Below, piece after piece: positions 54,854 through 63,862 of a stretch of 64,000 nucleotides of DNA (positions are counted from its first letter, which is position 1; the number at the start of each line of letters is the position of its first letter). The notes under the pieces were generated by a model. It did not search any database. It had not been told where the DNA came from and saw only the letters and a list, made by a program, of their open reading frames with translations. This stretch comes from an uncultured Prevotellaceae bacterium (GTDB taxonomy: Bacteria; Bacteroidota; Bacteroidia; Bacteroidales; Bacteroidaceae), in assembly GCA_902775605.1 (NCBI GenBank), contig CACYNE010000006.1:1-64000 (forward strand). Reading direction: 5' to 3'. A program made the translations under genes and the position numbers.

Positions 54854-57285
54854 AAAAGCTTGCATGCTTACTGCTGACCGCCCTTTTGGTTGGCTGCAGT
54901 CAAAAGACCACGGCTCCCGCAGAGCAGGAACCACCCCTCACCACACTCGACGTTGAGAGTTTGTATCAACACCTCGACATGGACATGGACATCACCGGTC
55001 TGTCTTTGAGCGACCTCCATATCCTGAGTAACGTCTTTTTGGCACAGAAAGGCTATCCCTTCGAAGACTCCTACCTGCGCGGCATCTACGGCAGCACCAC
55101 CTGGTACGACTCCCTGATGTGGAAGTTCGACGAGATGATTGAAGAGATGCCTGAGGAGAAATATGTGCACGACCCCAACAAGACCTATCGCGAGAACTAC
55201 TACAGCAACGTCGATCCCGAATTTCTGAAGTTGACCGACGAGCAGCAGGCCTTTGTGAACCGTGTCAAAGAACGCGAGGCCGAGTTGCTGAAACTGAACT
55301 TCAAACCCGAGGGCGAAGGACTGGTGAACATCCAGAACATCATCAACCCCGGCCTCATCAAGGAGACGGACCCTCAACTCTGGAACTATCTTGGTGCCAA
55401 CGGCTTTGCCATTGCGCCCGCCAAGCACCAGCAACTCTTTCATGTGTATGAGCAGAACGACTACCACGAGTTTCCTGCCTTCGTCACCACCGACCTCTTT
55501 CTGCAACTCTATCACCTCTATTTCGACTGCATGCTGCGCGAGCTGGAGCAGGAAAAGCTGATGCCTGTTTTAAAGGAGTTCTGCGAGGAGGGTAAGAAAG
55601 CACTCAACAAGAGACTGCTACGTGAAAAGGAAAAAGAGGACGGACTCTTTAACACATTAGAGGCAACAGAATGGCTCATCACTTATTTCTCTGTAGCCAA
55701 CGCCCTCTTACAAGAGCAGGCACCAAAGGGTGATGCCGAGGCATTGGCCGAGTATGAGCGGGTGATGAAAAGTGTGAACGCCCCTTCAGAATTCCTGGAC
55801 TATACGGACGTCCCCTTTGAATACAGTCTGTTCCGTCCGCGTGGTCATTACACCCGCAACAACACGTTGAAGCGTTACTTCCGCACCATGATGTGGCTAC
55901 AGACTGTGCCCTTCAGAACAGATGTACCCTTTGATATGCTCAAGGCAAACATCTTAGCAGTCGAGGTCTGCGACAATTACGAGAATCCCAGGCTCAACAT
56001 CCTGTACAAACAACTGACGGAACCTATGGACTACCTCATGGGACTTCCCGATGACGTGAGCATAGAACAAGTCAATCAGATTATCGCTGATATCGCCACA
56101 TGTGAGATTGATCCGAATGAATTAGGTGAGAAGGTCGATGAAATCGCAGAAAAACAAACCCGCATCCGTCCTAAGTTCCAGCGTACAAGTCGCAACAAGG
56201 TGCGCCTGATGCCACAACGCTATCAGCCCGATGCCGAGGTACTGCAGGAAATGGTGGACTACGAGTCGAAAACCACCAAGCGCGGCGTGCCCACAGGCTT
56301 GGACGTCTTCGCCGCCATGGGCGTGTCGGCAGCCGAGAAAATCCTAATCAGCGAGATAGGCGAGCCCGACCGCTGGAACAAATACACCCCCACGCTGAAA
56401 CGCATGAAGGAGCGCATGAAGAGCATCCAATGGGAGGCCAATGCCGCCACCCAGTGGATGTCGGCCCTGAAGACCATCTCCGAGAAGCCGCAGAACGCCC
56501 CCTACTTCATGATGACTGGCGAGTGGGACAAGAAATCACTGAATGCCATGCTGGCCTCGTGGACGGAGTTGAAGCACGACGCCATCCTCTATGCCAAGCA
56601 GCCCATGGGCGCCGAGTGCGGCGGTGCCGGTCCTCCAGACCCCATCGTCAAGGGCTATGTAGAGCCCAATGTGCAGTTCTGGCAGAAAGCCATCGACCTG
56701 CTGAAAAACAACAAGGCCCTGCTAGACCGTTACGACCTGCTGACGCAGAAAATCAGCGATTCCAACGAGCGTCTCATTGAAACGGCCGAGTTCTTCCTGA
56801 CCGCCAGCAAGAAGGAGCTGAAGGGTCAGGCACTCAGCGAAGAGGAATACGACCAGCTGGAATATATCGGCGCCAAGTTTGAAAACATGTCTCTGGATCT
56901 GATTCGCACCGGCGAGGAGAATCTCTATGAATGGAATGCCGTGCAAGGACCCGACCGCAGAGTGGCACTCGTGGCCGATGTCTATACGGCGAATGCCGAC
57001 AACAACCCCAACAAGAGCATCCTCTTCGAGGGCGTAGGCGACGCCGATGAAATCTATGTTATTGTAGAGATTGACGGTTATCTGTACCTGACACGCGGTG
57101 CTGTCTTCTCCTATCGTGAGTTCCAGCGCCCCACCAACGAACAGCGTCTCAATGATGAGGAATGGCAGAGATATATTGACAGTCATCCGCGCTCGGGCGT
57201 GCCCGAGTGGATGGAGCCCATCATCGTGCCGCTGGACAAGGCCCCCGTTGACAATGAAGGCGTTTTTTATAGTTCTGGTTGCTAA
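54850..57285 (+). CDS. DUF3160 lipoprotein with YARHG-like domain
   Basis: The 811-residue lipoprotein (lipobox LLVGCS) has a YARHG-like segment near residues 50-85 (LSLSDLHILSNVFLAQKGYP, then WYDSL). A long DUF3160 region starts near VYEQNDYHEFPAFVTTDLFL and continues with YHLYFDCMLRELEQ. The function of DUF3160 is unknown. Its location suggests an outer-membrane or periplasmic role. It overlaps the small protein by 4 bases and the capA-like gene by 32 bases, so the operon is tight. Confidence 0.85.
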   Translation: MKKLACLLLTALLVGCSQKTTAPAEQEPPLTTLDVESLYQHLDMDMDITGLSLSDLHILSNVFLAQKGYPFEDSYLRGIYGSTTWYDSLMWKFDEMIEEMPEEKYVHDPNKTYRENYYSNVDPEFLKLTDEQQAFVNRVKEREAELLKLNFKPEGEGLVNIQNIINPGLIKETDPQLWNYLGANGFAIAPAKHQQLFHVYEQNDYHEFPAFVTTDLFLQLYHLYFDCMLRELEQEKLMPVLKEFCEEGKKALNKRLLREKEKEDGLFNTLEATEWLITYFSVANALLQEQAPKGDAEALAEYERVMKSVNAPSEFLDYTDVPFEYSLFRPRGHYTRNNTLKRYFRTMMWLQTVPFRTDVPFDMLKANILAVEVCDNYENPRLNILYKQLTEPMDYLMGLPDDVSIEQVNQIIADIATCEIDPNELGEKVDEIAEKQTRIRPKFQRTSRNKVRLMPQRYQPDAEVLQEMVDYESKTTKRGVPTGLDVFAAMGVSAAEKILISEIGEPDRWNKYTPTLKRMKERMKSIQWEANAATQWMSALKTISEKPQNAPYFMMTGEWDKKSLNAMLASWTELKHDAILYAKQPMGAECGGAGPPDPIVKGYVEPNVQFWQKAIDLLKNNKALLDRYDLLTQKISDSNERLIETAEFFLTASKKELKGQALSEEEYDQLEYIGAKFENMSLDLIRTGEENLYEWNAVQGPDRRVALVADVYTANADNNPNKSILFEGVGDADEIYVIVEIDGYLYLTRGAVFSYREFQRPTNEQRLNDEEWQRYIDSHPRSGVPEWMEPIIVPLDKAPVDNEGVFYSSGC

Positions 57286-58240
57286 TTTGTTTAGTATAAC
57301 TGGGGGGGCTAGGACCTATGGGACTTATAGGACCTATGGGACCTATGAGACCTATGAGACTTATGGGACCTATGGGACCTATGAGACCTATGGGACCTAT
57401 ACCATCCTCTTCACCGGCGACATCCTGCTGGACCGCGGGGTGCGTCAGGTCATCGAGCGACAAGGAGCCGACCGCCTCTTCACCCAAGAGATGGACTCCC
57501 TGTTCCGCTCGGCAGATATCGTGGTGGGCAATTTAGAGTGCCCCGCCACCCATATCAAGTCGCCCGTGCAGAAGCGCTTCATCTTCCGCGCCGAACCGGA
57601 ATGGCTGAAGGTGCTCAGGAAGCACGGCATCACCCACCTGAACCTGGCCAACAACCACGCCATTGACCAGGGACGGCAGGGACTGATGGACACCAAAGAA
57701 AACATCCTGCGGGCAGGGATGACGCCCATCGGGGCAGGACGTCACATGAGCGAGGCCGCCCAACCTGTGCTGCTCACCCAGCAGCCACGCAAGGTATGGC
57801 TGGTCAGTTCGCTGCGCCTCGCCCTTGAGAACTTTTCCTATCTCACCAACAAGCCCTGTGTCAGTCAGGAGCCGATGGATTCGCTCATTTTTCGCATCAG
57901 GACGTTACGCCGACAGGATGCCAAGGCCGTCATCATCGTGTCGCTGCACTGGGGTGGCGAGCATACCAAGAACCCCGTGCCCAGTCAGCGACTGGAGGCC
58001 CACCGACTGATCAATGCCGGTGCCGACGCCCTCATCTGTCATCACACCCACACCCTGCAGACCATCGAGCGCTATCGCGGGCACGACATCTATTATAGCA
58101 TCGGCAACTTCATCTTCGACCAGCAGAAGCCCATCAACACCGAGGCCTGCCTCGTCAAGGTCAACGTCACCAAAGACCACGTCACAACAACGCCCATTCC
58201 TATAACAATAAAAAACTGCATCCCATGCATCATCCATTAG
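57254..58240 (+). CDS. CapA-family phosphoesterase-like protein with XTY repeat
   Basis: The 328-residue protein has a signal peptide (about 1-19). Ten consecutive three-residue units of the form X-Thr-Tyr (X is Gly, Glu or Arg) fill about 20-49. A PGA_cap domain follows: FTGDILLDRGV, VGNLECPAT, LNLANNHAIDQG, SLHWGGEH, ICHHTHTLQ and YYSIGNFIFDQ. CapA proteins belong to the metallophosphatase-like superfamily and act in poly-gamma-glutamate or other envelope polymer metabolism; the substrate here is unknown. ATG 57254 is chosen because the upstream in-frame region has no signal-like sequence. Confidence 0.8.
   Translation: MKAFFIVLVANLFSITGGARTYGTYRTYGTYETYETYGTYGTYETYGTYTILFTGDILLDRGVRQVIERQGADRLFTQEMDSLFRSADIVVGNLECPATHIKSPVQKRFIFRAEPEWLKVLRKHGITHLNLANNHAIDQGRQGLMDTKENILRAGMTPIGAGRHMSEAAQPVLLTQQPRKVWLVSSLRLALENFSYLTNKPCVSQEPMDSLIFRIRTLRRQDAKAVIIVSLHWGGEHTKNPVPSQRLEAHRLINAGADALICHHTHTLQTIERYRGHDIYYSIGNFIFDQQKPINTEACLVKVNVTKDHVTTTPIPITIKNCIPCIIH
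57312..57401 (+). repeat. 9-bp tandem repeat inside the capA-like gene
   Basis: Ten units of consensus GGACCTATG (variants AGACCTATG, AGACTTATG, GGACTTATA) run without gaps. The unit is a multiple of three, so copy changes would alter linker length without shifting the frame. Confidence 0.9.
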
Positions 58241-58755
58241 ACAAATTTCAATTTTGCCCCGTTTGCGGCAGCAAAAAGTTTCAAGTAAACAATTTCAAAA
58301 GCAAGAAGTGTGAGGCCTGTGGCTTTACATACTATGCCAATCCGTGTTCGGCTTCAGTCGCCTTCATCCACAATAACAAGGGCGAACTACTCGTAGCTAC
58401 TCGCGGAAAAGAGCCTGCTAAGGACACACTTGACCTACCAGGTGGCTTCGTTGATATGGAGGAAACCGTAGAGGAAGCCATGTGCCGTGAGATCATGGAA
58501 GAAACAGGCATGACGGTCCGTGAGATGAAGTATCGCTTCTCTATTCCCAACCATTATCTCTATTCCGGCATGCTCATCCATACCCTCGACATGTTCTATG
58601 AGGTACAGGTGGTTGACGACACACAACCCGTGGCCAACGATGACGTGGCAAAACTGCAATGGATACCATTAGACCAGATAAATCCAAAGGATTTCGGGTT
58701 GCACAGCATCAGTCAGGGCGTGGAAAGATATTTGAACGAAAAGTTAAGAAAATAA
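58225..58755 (+). CDS. Nudix hydrolase with zinc ribbon
   Basis: The 176-residue protein starts with a zinc ribbon (CPVCG and CEACG, 20 residues apart). The Nudix box follows (GGFVDMEETVEEAMCREIME then ETG, about residues 73-95). The family hydrolyses nucleoside diphosphate derivatives; members with an N-terminal zinc ribbon include NADH pyrophosphatase-type enzymes, but the substrate is not evident. It overlaps the capA-like gene by 16 bases. Confidence 0.88.
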   Translation: MHHPLDKFQFCPVCGSKKFQVNNFKSKKCEACGFTYYANPCSASVAFIHNNKGELLVATRGKEPAKDTLDLPGGFVDMEETVEEAMCREIMEETGMTVREMKYRFSIPNHYLYSGMLIHTLDMFYEVQVVDDTQPVANDDVAKLQWIPLDQINPKDFGLHSISQGVERYLNEKLRK

Positions 58756-58796
58756 AAAAAACATCTATATATATAAGGTGGAAACAACTTTTTGCT

Positions 58797-58804
58797 TACT
58801 TTTG
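58797..58804 (+). promoter_or_regulatory. -7 box for topA
   Basis: TACTTTTG, followed by C, 29 bases before the ATG at 58834. It overlaps the alternative TTG frame start at 58792, excluding it. Confidence 0.65.
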
Positions 58805-58833
58805 CACCCCAAAATAACAAACAAGCGAAAAGT

Positions 58834-61149
58834 ATGCAGAAAAATCTAGTGATTGTGGAGTCGCCTGCCAAGGCAAAAACCATCGAGAAATTCCTGGGAA
58901 GCGACTATAAGGTCATGTCGAGTTACGGACATATTCGCGACCTGAAAAAACGCGAACTGAGCATCGACGACAACTCGCTGGAACCCGAATATGAGATTCC
59001 TGAAGAGAAGGTCAAGCTGGTGAACGACCTAAAGACACAGGCCAAGAAAGCAGATCAGGTGTGGCTTGCATCCGATGAAGACCGCGAAGGAGAGGCCATC
59101 TCATGGCACCTTTGCGAAGTATTAGGCCTGGACGAAGAGAAGACCAAGCGTATCGTCTTCCATGAGATTACCAAGCCAGCCATCCTCGATGCCATTGAGC
59201 ATCCGCGCACACTAGACATGAACCTGGTGAACGCCCAGCAGGCCCGCCGCGTGCTGGACCGTCTGGTAGGCTTCAAGCTCTCTCCCATTCTTTGGCGCAA
59301 GGTAAAGCCCTCCCTCTCTGCCGGTCGTGTGCAGAGTGTGGCCGTTCGTCTTATTGTGGAACGCGAGCGCGAGCTGCAGGCCTTCAAGAGCGAGACCTAC
59401 TACAGTGTCAATGGTGTCTTTGCCATCTCCAACCCCGACGGCTCGCAGAGCGAGGTCAAGGCTACCCTGGCCCAGCGCCTGAAGACCGCTGAGGAAGTGG
59501 AGAAGTTCCTGGATCTGTGTAAGGACGCCACCTTCACCGTGGATACCATCCAGAAGAAGCCCACGAAGCGCACCCCCGCACCCCCATTCACCACGTCAAC
59601 CCTTCAGCAGGAAGCCGCCCGTAAGCTGGGCTTCACGGTGAGCCAGACCATGATGGTGGCTCAGCACCTGTATGAAAACGGATGCATCACCTATATGCGT
59701 ACCGACTCGGTGAACCTCTCTGCGCTGTGCATCGATGCTGCCAAGGAGGAGATTGCCAACCGCTATGGCGAGCAGTACAGCAAAGTGCGCCAGTATCACA
59801 CCAACTCGAAGGGTGCCCAGGAGGCTCACGAGGCCATCCGCCCCACCTACCTGAATCAAGAGACTATCGACGGCACAACACAGGAGAAGCGCCTCTACGA
59901 CCTGATCTGGAAGCGCACGGTAGCCTGCCAGATGGCCGACGCTGAGATAGAGAAGACCACGGTGAACATCACCATCAGCACCAGCACGGAGCAGTTTGTG
60001 GCTCAGGGCGAGGTGGTGAAGTTCGACGGATTCCTGAAGGTCTATCGCGAGTCGGTGGACGACGAGGAAGAGAACAGCAAGGACGAATACTCACATATCC
60101 TGCCCCCGCTGAAGAAGGGCATGGAGCTGAACCGCCGCGAGATCAGCGCCTCAGAGCGCAACAGCCAAGGCCCACAGCGCTATACGGAAGCATCGCTGGT
60201 GCACAAGCTCGAAGAGCTGGGCATCGGTCGTCCTTCTACCTACGCTCCTACCATCAGCACCATTCAGCAGCGTGAGTACGTGGTGAAGGGCGACCGCAAG
60301 GGCGAGGAGCATCAGTATGCCGTCATCACCCTGAAGGGCAAGCAGATTTCCACGAAATACCGCACCGAGCTCACCGGCTCTGACAAAGGCAAGCTGATGC
60401 CCACCGATATCGGTATCGTGGTCAACGACTTCCTCATGGAGAACTTCCCCGGCATCATGGACTATAACTTCACCGCCAAAGTGGAGCAGTCGTTCGATAA
60501 GATTGCCGAAGGCAAGCAGAAGTGGGGCAAGATGATGAAGGACTTCTACAAGGACTTCGAGCCCGTGGTAGAGAAGACCCTCAACGCCCGCTCTGAGCAT
60601 AAGGCCGGCGAGCGCGAACTGGGCATCGACCCCAAGAGCGGCAAGCCTGTCTTCGTGAAGATCGGCCGCTTCGGACCCGTCGTTCAGATTGGCTCTGCCG
60701 AGGATCTGGACAAGCCTCAGTTTGCCCACATGCCCAAGGAGCTGAGCATGGAGACCATAACACTGGAGCAGGCACTGGAACTCTTCAAGCTGCCCCGCAT
60801 GCTGGGTGAGTATGAGGGAGAGCCTGTGACCATCGGCACCGGTCGTTTCGGTCCATACGTTCTTCACAAAAAACTTTACACCTCACTGCCTAAGGATGCC
60901 AACCCCCTGACCATCACGATTGCAGATGCCGTGAAGCTCATCGAGGGCAAGCGCAAGCTGGAGGCTCAGAAGCACCTGAAGTCATTCAGCGAAGACCCCA
61001 AACTGGAGGTACTCAACGGTCGTTACGGTCCTTACCTGGCCTACGACGGCACCAACTATCGTCTGCCCAAGAACCTGCACGATCGTATCAAGGACTTGAC
61101 CTATGACGAGTGCATCACCATCATCAAGAAGATGTCGGGTGACAAATAA
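58834..61149 (+). CDS. topA: DNA topoisomerase I (type IA)
   Basis: The 771-residue protein has the TOPRIM domain (VIVESPAKAKTIEKFLG, then ASDEDREGEAISWHL) and the active-site tyrosine in CITYMRTDSVNLS (about residue 285). LGIGRPSTYAPTISTIQQR lies further on. The C-terminus has three topoisomerase repeat units (KIGRFGPVVQIG, GTGRFGPYVLHKK, LNGRYGPYLAYDG) and no zinc fingers. It relaxes negative supercoils. It is cotranscribed with aroK 9 bases downstream. Confidence 0.97.
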   Translation: MQKNLVIVESPAKAKTIEKFLGSDYKVMSSYGHIRDLKKRELSIDDNSLEPEYEIPEEKVKLVNDLKTQAKKADQVWLASDEDREGEAISWHLCEVLGLDEEKTKRIVFHEITKPAILDAIEHPRTLDMNLVNAQQARRVLDRLVGFKLSPILWRKVKPSLSAGRVQSVAVRLIVERERELQAFKSETYYSVNGVFAISNPDGSQSEVKATLAQRLKTAEEVEKFLDLCKDATFTVDTIQKKPTKRTPAPPFTTSTLQQEAARKLGFTVSQTMMVAQHLYENGCITYMRTDSVNLSALCIDAAKEEIANRYGEQYSKVRQYHTNSKGAQEAHEAIRPTYLNQETIDGTTQEKRLYDLIWKRTVACQMADAEIEKTTVNITISTSTEQFVAQGEVVKFDGFLKVYRESVDDEEENSKDEYSHILPPLKKGMELNRREISASERNSQGPQRYTEASLVHKLEELGIGRPSTYAPTISTIQQREYVVKGDRKGEEHQYAVITLKGKQISTKYRTELTGSDKGKLMPTDIGIVVNDFLMENFPGIMDYNFTAKVEQSFDKIAEGKQKWGKMMKDFYKDFEPVVEKTLNARSEHKAGERELGIDPKSGKPVFVKIGRFGPVVQIGSAEDLDKPQFAHMPKELSMETITLEQALELFKLPRMLGEYEGEPVTIGTGRFGPYVLHKKLYTSLPKDANPLTITIADAVKLIEGKRKLEAQKHLKSFSEDPKLEVLNGRYGPYLAYDGTNYRLPKNLHDRIKDLTYDECITIIKKMSGDK

Positions 61150-61158
61150 AAAATCCTG

Positions 61159-61686
61159 ATGAAAAGAATCATTCTGATTGGTTATATGGGCGCCGGCAAG
61201 ACCACTGTCGGCAAGGCCCTTTCCAAGGAACTGGGCATCCCGTTTTACGACCTCGACTGGTATATTGAGAGTCGGCGTCGTAAAACGGTGCCTCAGATAT
61301 TTGCCGAGGTGGGCGAAGCGGGTTTCCGCGAGATAGAGCGCAACATGCTGCACGAAGTGGCTGAGTTTGAAGATGTCATCATCAGCTGCGGCGGCGGCAC
61401 GCCCTGCTTCTTCGACAACATGGAATATATGAACCAGCAGGGCATGGTGGTCTATCTGCAGGCCTCGCCCGAGGTGCTCCACGGCCATCTGAAGATGGGT
61501 AAGACCGAGCGCCCGCTGCTCAAAGGCAAGAGCGACGAGGAGCTCATGGCATTTATCAAGGAGCAGCTGAAGAAGCGCGAGCCTTTCTACACCCAGGCCA
61601 AGTACCATGTCAACGTAGATCTCATGGAGAACTACGAGAAAATCAACATTACCGTTTCCAAGATCCGTGAGGTTCTGAAAATCTGA
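61159..61686 (+). CDS. aroK: Shikimate kinase
   Basis: The 175-residue kinase has the P-loop GYMGAGKTT (about residues 8-16), the shikimate-binding DLDWYIESR and FREIE segment, ISCGGGTPC and the lid TERPLLKG. It phosphorylates shikimate in aromatic amino-acid synthesis. It follows topA directly and ends shortly before a possible terminator. Confidence 0.95.
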   Translation: MKRIILIGYMGAGKTTVGKALSKELGIPFYDLDWYIESRRRKTVPQIFAEVGEAGFREIERNMLHEVAEFEDVIISCGGGTPCFFDNMEYMNQQGMVVYLQASPEVLHGHLKMGKTERPLLKGKSDEELMAFIKEQLKKREPFYTQAKYHVNVDLMENYEKINITVSKIREVLKI

Positions 61687-61715
61687 CGTTTTTTAGACCG
61701 GAATCGCACTGGAAC

Positions 61716-61750
61716 ATCGCAGAATTACCTACCATCAAACTGCGATTTTT
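61716..61750 (+). terminator. Possible terminator after aroK
   Basis: ATCGCAG pairs with CTGCGAT around a 17-base loop and is followed by five T. The long loop makes it a weak call. Confidence 0.45.
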
Positions 61751-61775
61751 GTCCGATTTATAGACCCATGCCAAA

Positions 61776-61830
61776 TCGGAGGTATATCGGAGGTAAATCG
61801 GAGGTACATCGGAGGTATAACGGAAGTACT
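61776..61830 (+). repeat. 11-bp tandem array upstream of speA
   Basis: TCGGAGGTA-type units start at 61776, 61787, 61798 and 61809. A degenerate ACGGAAGTA unit begins at 61820. The spacing is exactly 11 bases, about one helical turn, and the array ends about 90 bases before the speA -7 box. Confidence 0.85.
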
Positions 61831-61918
61831 TCCCCGAATTTCGAAGGGAATCAATAGTTCTGTTCCATTATTCTTGAAAATTTTCTAAATTTTACGCACG
61901 AATAAGCGAGAAAAAACG

Positions 61919-61926
61919 TATCTTTG
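61919..61926 (+). promoter_or_regulatory. -7 box for speA
   Basis: TATCTTTG, followed by CA, with the ATG at 61946 about 19 bases downstream. Confidence 0.7.
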
Positions 61927-61945
61927 CACACAAAAAAAATAAAAG

Positions 61946-63841
61946 ATGAAGAAATGGACCTTAGATGATGCCCGTGAGTTGTATAACATCAACGGATGGG
62001 GCACGAGTTACTTCGGTATTAACGAAAAGGGTGATGTCTATGTAACGCCCAGCAAGGACGGTGCTCAGATTGACCTGCGCGAGGTGATGGACGAGCTGTC
62101 ACTGCGCGACGTGACTGCCCCTGTACTGCTGCGTTTCCCCGACATCCTGGACAACCGTATCGAGAAGACTTGGAGCTGCTTTAAGAAGGCTGCCAAGGAA
62201 TACGACTATAAAGGCGAGAACTACGTGGTCTATCCCATCAAGGTGAACCAGATGCAACCCGTGGTAGAGGAGATTATCTCGCACGGCCGCAAGTTCAACC
62301 TGGGCGTAGAGGCCGGCTCAAAGCCTGAGCTGCACGCCGTCATCGCCGTCCAGTGCCAGAGCGACTCCATCATCGTGTGCAACGGCTATAAGGACGAGAG
62401 CTATATCGAACTGGCCCTGCTGGCACAGAAGATGGGCAAGCAGATCTTCATCGTGGTAGAGAAACTGAACGAACTCGATATCATTGCCCGCGTGGCCAAG
62501 CAGTTGAACGTACGCCCCAACATCGGCATCCGCATCAAACTGGCATCCAGCGGCAGCGGCAAATGGGAGGAGAGCGGCGGCGACGCCTCTAAGTTCGGAC
62601 TGACCAGTGCCGAGTTGCTCGAAGCCCTGGAAATGCTTGACAAGAAGGGCATGCGCGACTGTCTGCGCCTGATCCATTTCCACATCGGTTCACAGATTAC
62701 AAAGATTCGCCGCATCCAGACGGCTCTGCGCGAGGCCTCACAGTTCTATATCCAGCTGCACAAGATGGGCTACAACGTGGATTTCGTGGACTGCGGTGGC
62801 GGTCTGGGCGTGGACTATGACGGCACCCGCTCACCATCGTCTGAGAGTTCGGTGAACTACAGCATCCAGGAATATGTGAACGACTGTATCTACACCTTCG
62901 TCGATGCAGCCAACAAGAACAATATCCCCCACCCCAACATCATCACCGAGAGCGGACGCTCGTTGGCGGCCCACCACTCTGTGCTGGTCATCGACGTGCT
63001 GGAGACAGCCTCGCTGCCCGAGATGCCAGAGGAGTTTGAGCCCGACGAGAACTCTCACCAGCTGGTGAAGGACCTCTATGAGATATGGGACAACCTCTCG
63101 CCCCGCAACGTGCTGGAGGACTGGCACGATGCCGAGCAGATTCGCGAGGAGGTGCTCGACTTGTTCTCACATGGTATCGTAGATTTGAAGACACGTGCCG
63201 AGATTGAGGCCATGTACTGGAGCGTTTGTCACGAGATCAACGCCCTGGCCAAGAACCTGAAGCACATACCCGAGGAGCTGATGAACATCGACAAGTTGCT
63301 GGCAGACAAGTACTTCTGCAACTTCTCTTTGTTCCAGAGCCTGCCCGACTCATGGGCCATCGACCAGATGTTCCCCATCATGCCCATCCAGCGACTGGAC
63401 GAGCGTCCCACACGCAACGCCACGCTGCAGGACATCACCTGCGACTCTGACGGTAAGATTGCAAGTTTCGTGACCAACCGTCACAACTCTCACTCACTGC
63501 CCGTCCATGCCCTGAAGAAGAACGACACCTATTACCTGGGCGTCTTCCTGGTGGGTGCCTACCAAGAGATCTTGGGCGACATGCACAACCTCTTCGGCGA
63601 CACCACCGCCGTTCACGTATCGGTGAAGGACGGCCAATACCACATCGACCAGATCTTCGACGGTGAGACGGTGGCCGAGGTGCTGGAATATGTTCAGTAC
63701 AACCCCAAGAAGTTGGTTCGCCAACTGGAAATCTGGGTATCAAAGAGCGTCAAGGACGGAAAGATCACGCTGGAAGAGGGCAAGGAATTCCTTAGCAACT
63801 ACCGCAGCGGACTCTACGGATACACCTACCTGGAACAATAA
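61946..63841 (+). CDS. speA: Biosynthetic arginine decarboxylase
   Basis: The 631-residue PLP enzyme has the cofactor lysine in VVYPIKVNQM (about residues 90-99). It also has LGVEAGSKPEL, FHIGSQI, the glycine-rich VDCGGGLGVDYDG and ESGRSLAAHH. The length and order match SpeA-type decarboxylases. These make agmatine from arginine, the first step to putrescine and spermidine. It has its own promoter and an 11-bp repeat array upstream that may regulate it. Confidence 0.96.
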   Translation: MKKWTLDDARELYNINGWGTSYFGINEKGDVYVTPSKDGAQIDLREVMDELSLRDVTAPVLLRFPDILDNRIEKTWSCFKKAAKEYDYKGENYVVYPIKVNQMQPVVEEIISHGRKFNLGVEAGSKPELHAVIAVQCQSDSIIVCNGYKDESYIELALLAQKMGKQIFIVVEKLNELDIIARVAKQLNVRPNIGIRIKLASSGSGKWEESGGDASKFGLTSAELLEALEMLDKKGMRDCLRLIHFHIGSQITKIRRIQTALREASQFYIQLHKMGYNVDFVDCGGGLGVDYDGTRSPSSESSVNYSIQEYVNDCIYTFVDAANKNNIPHPNIITESGRSLAAHHSVLVIDVLETASLPEMPEEFEPDENSHQLVKDLYEIWDNLSPRNVLEDWHDAEQIREEVLDLFSHGIVDLKTRAEIEAMYWSVCHEINALAKNLKHIPEELMNIDKLLADKYFCNFSLFQSLPDSWAIDQMFPIMPIQRLDERPTRNATLQDITCDSDGKIASFVTNRHNSHSLPVHALKKNDTYYLGVFLVGAYQEILGDMHNLFGDTTAVHVSVKDGQYHIDQIFDGETVAEVLEYVQYNPKKLVRQLEIWVSKSVKDGKITLEEGKEFLSNYRSGLYGYTYLEQ

Positions 63842-63862
63842 CCCATCAAAACAATAAAAGCC

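Noticed and set aside
61776-61830. Possible replication iterons
   Set aside because: No dnaA, rep gene or AT-rich unwinding region beside the array; it lies directly upstream of a metabolic gene promoter.
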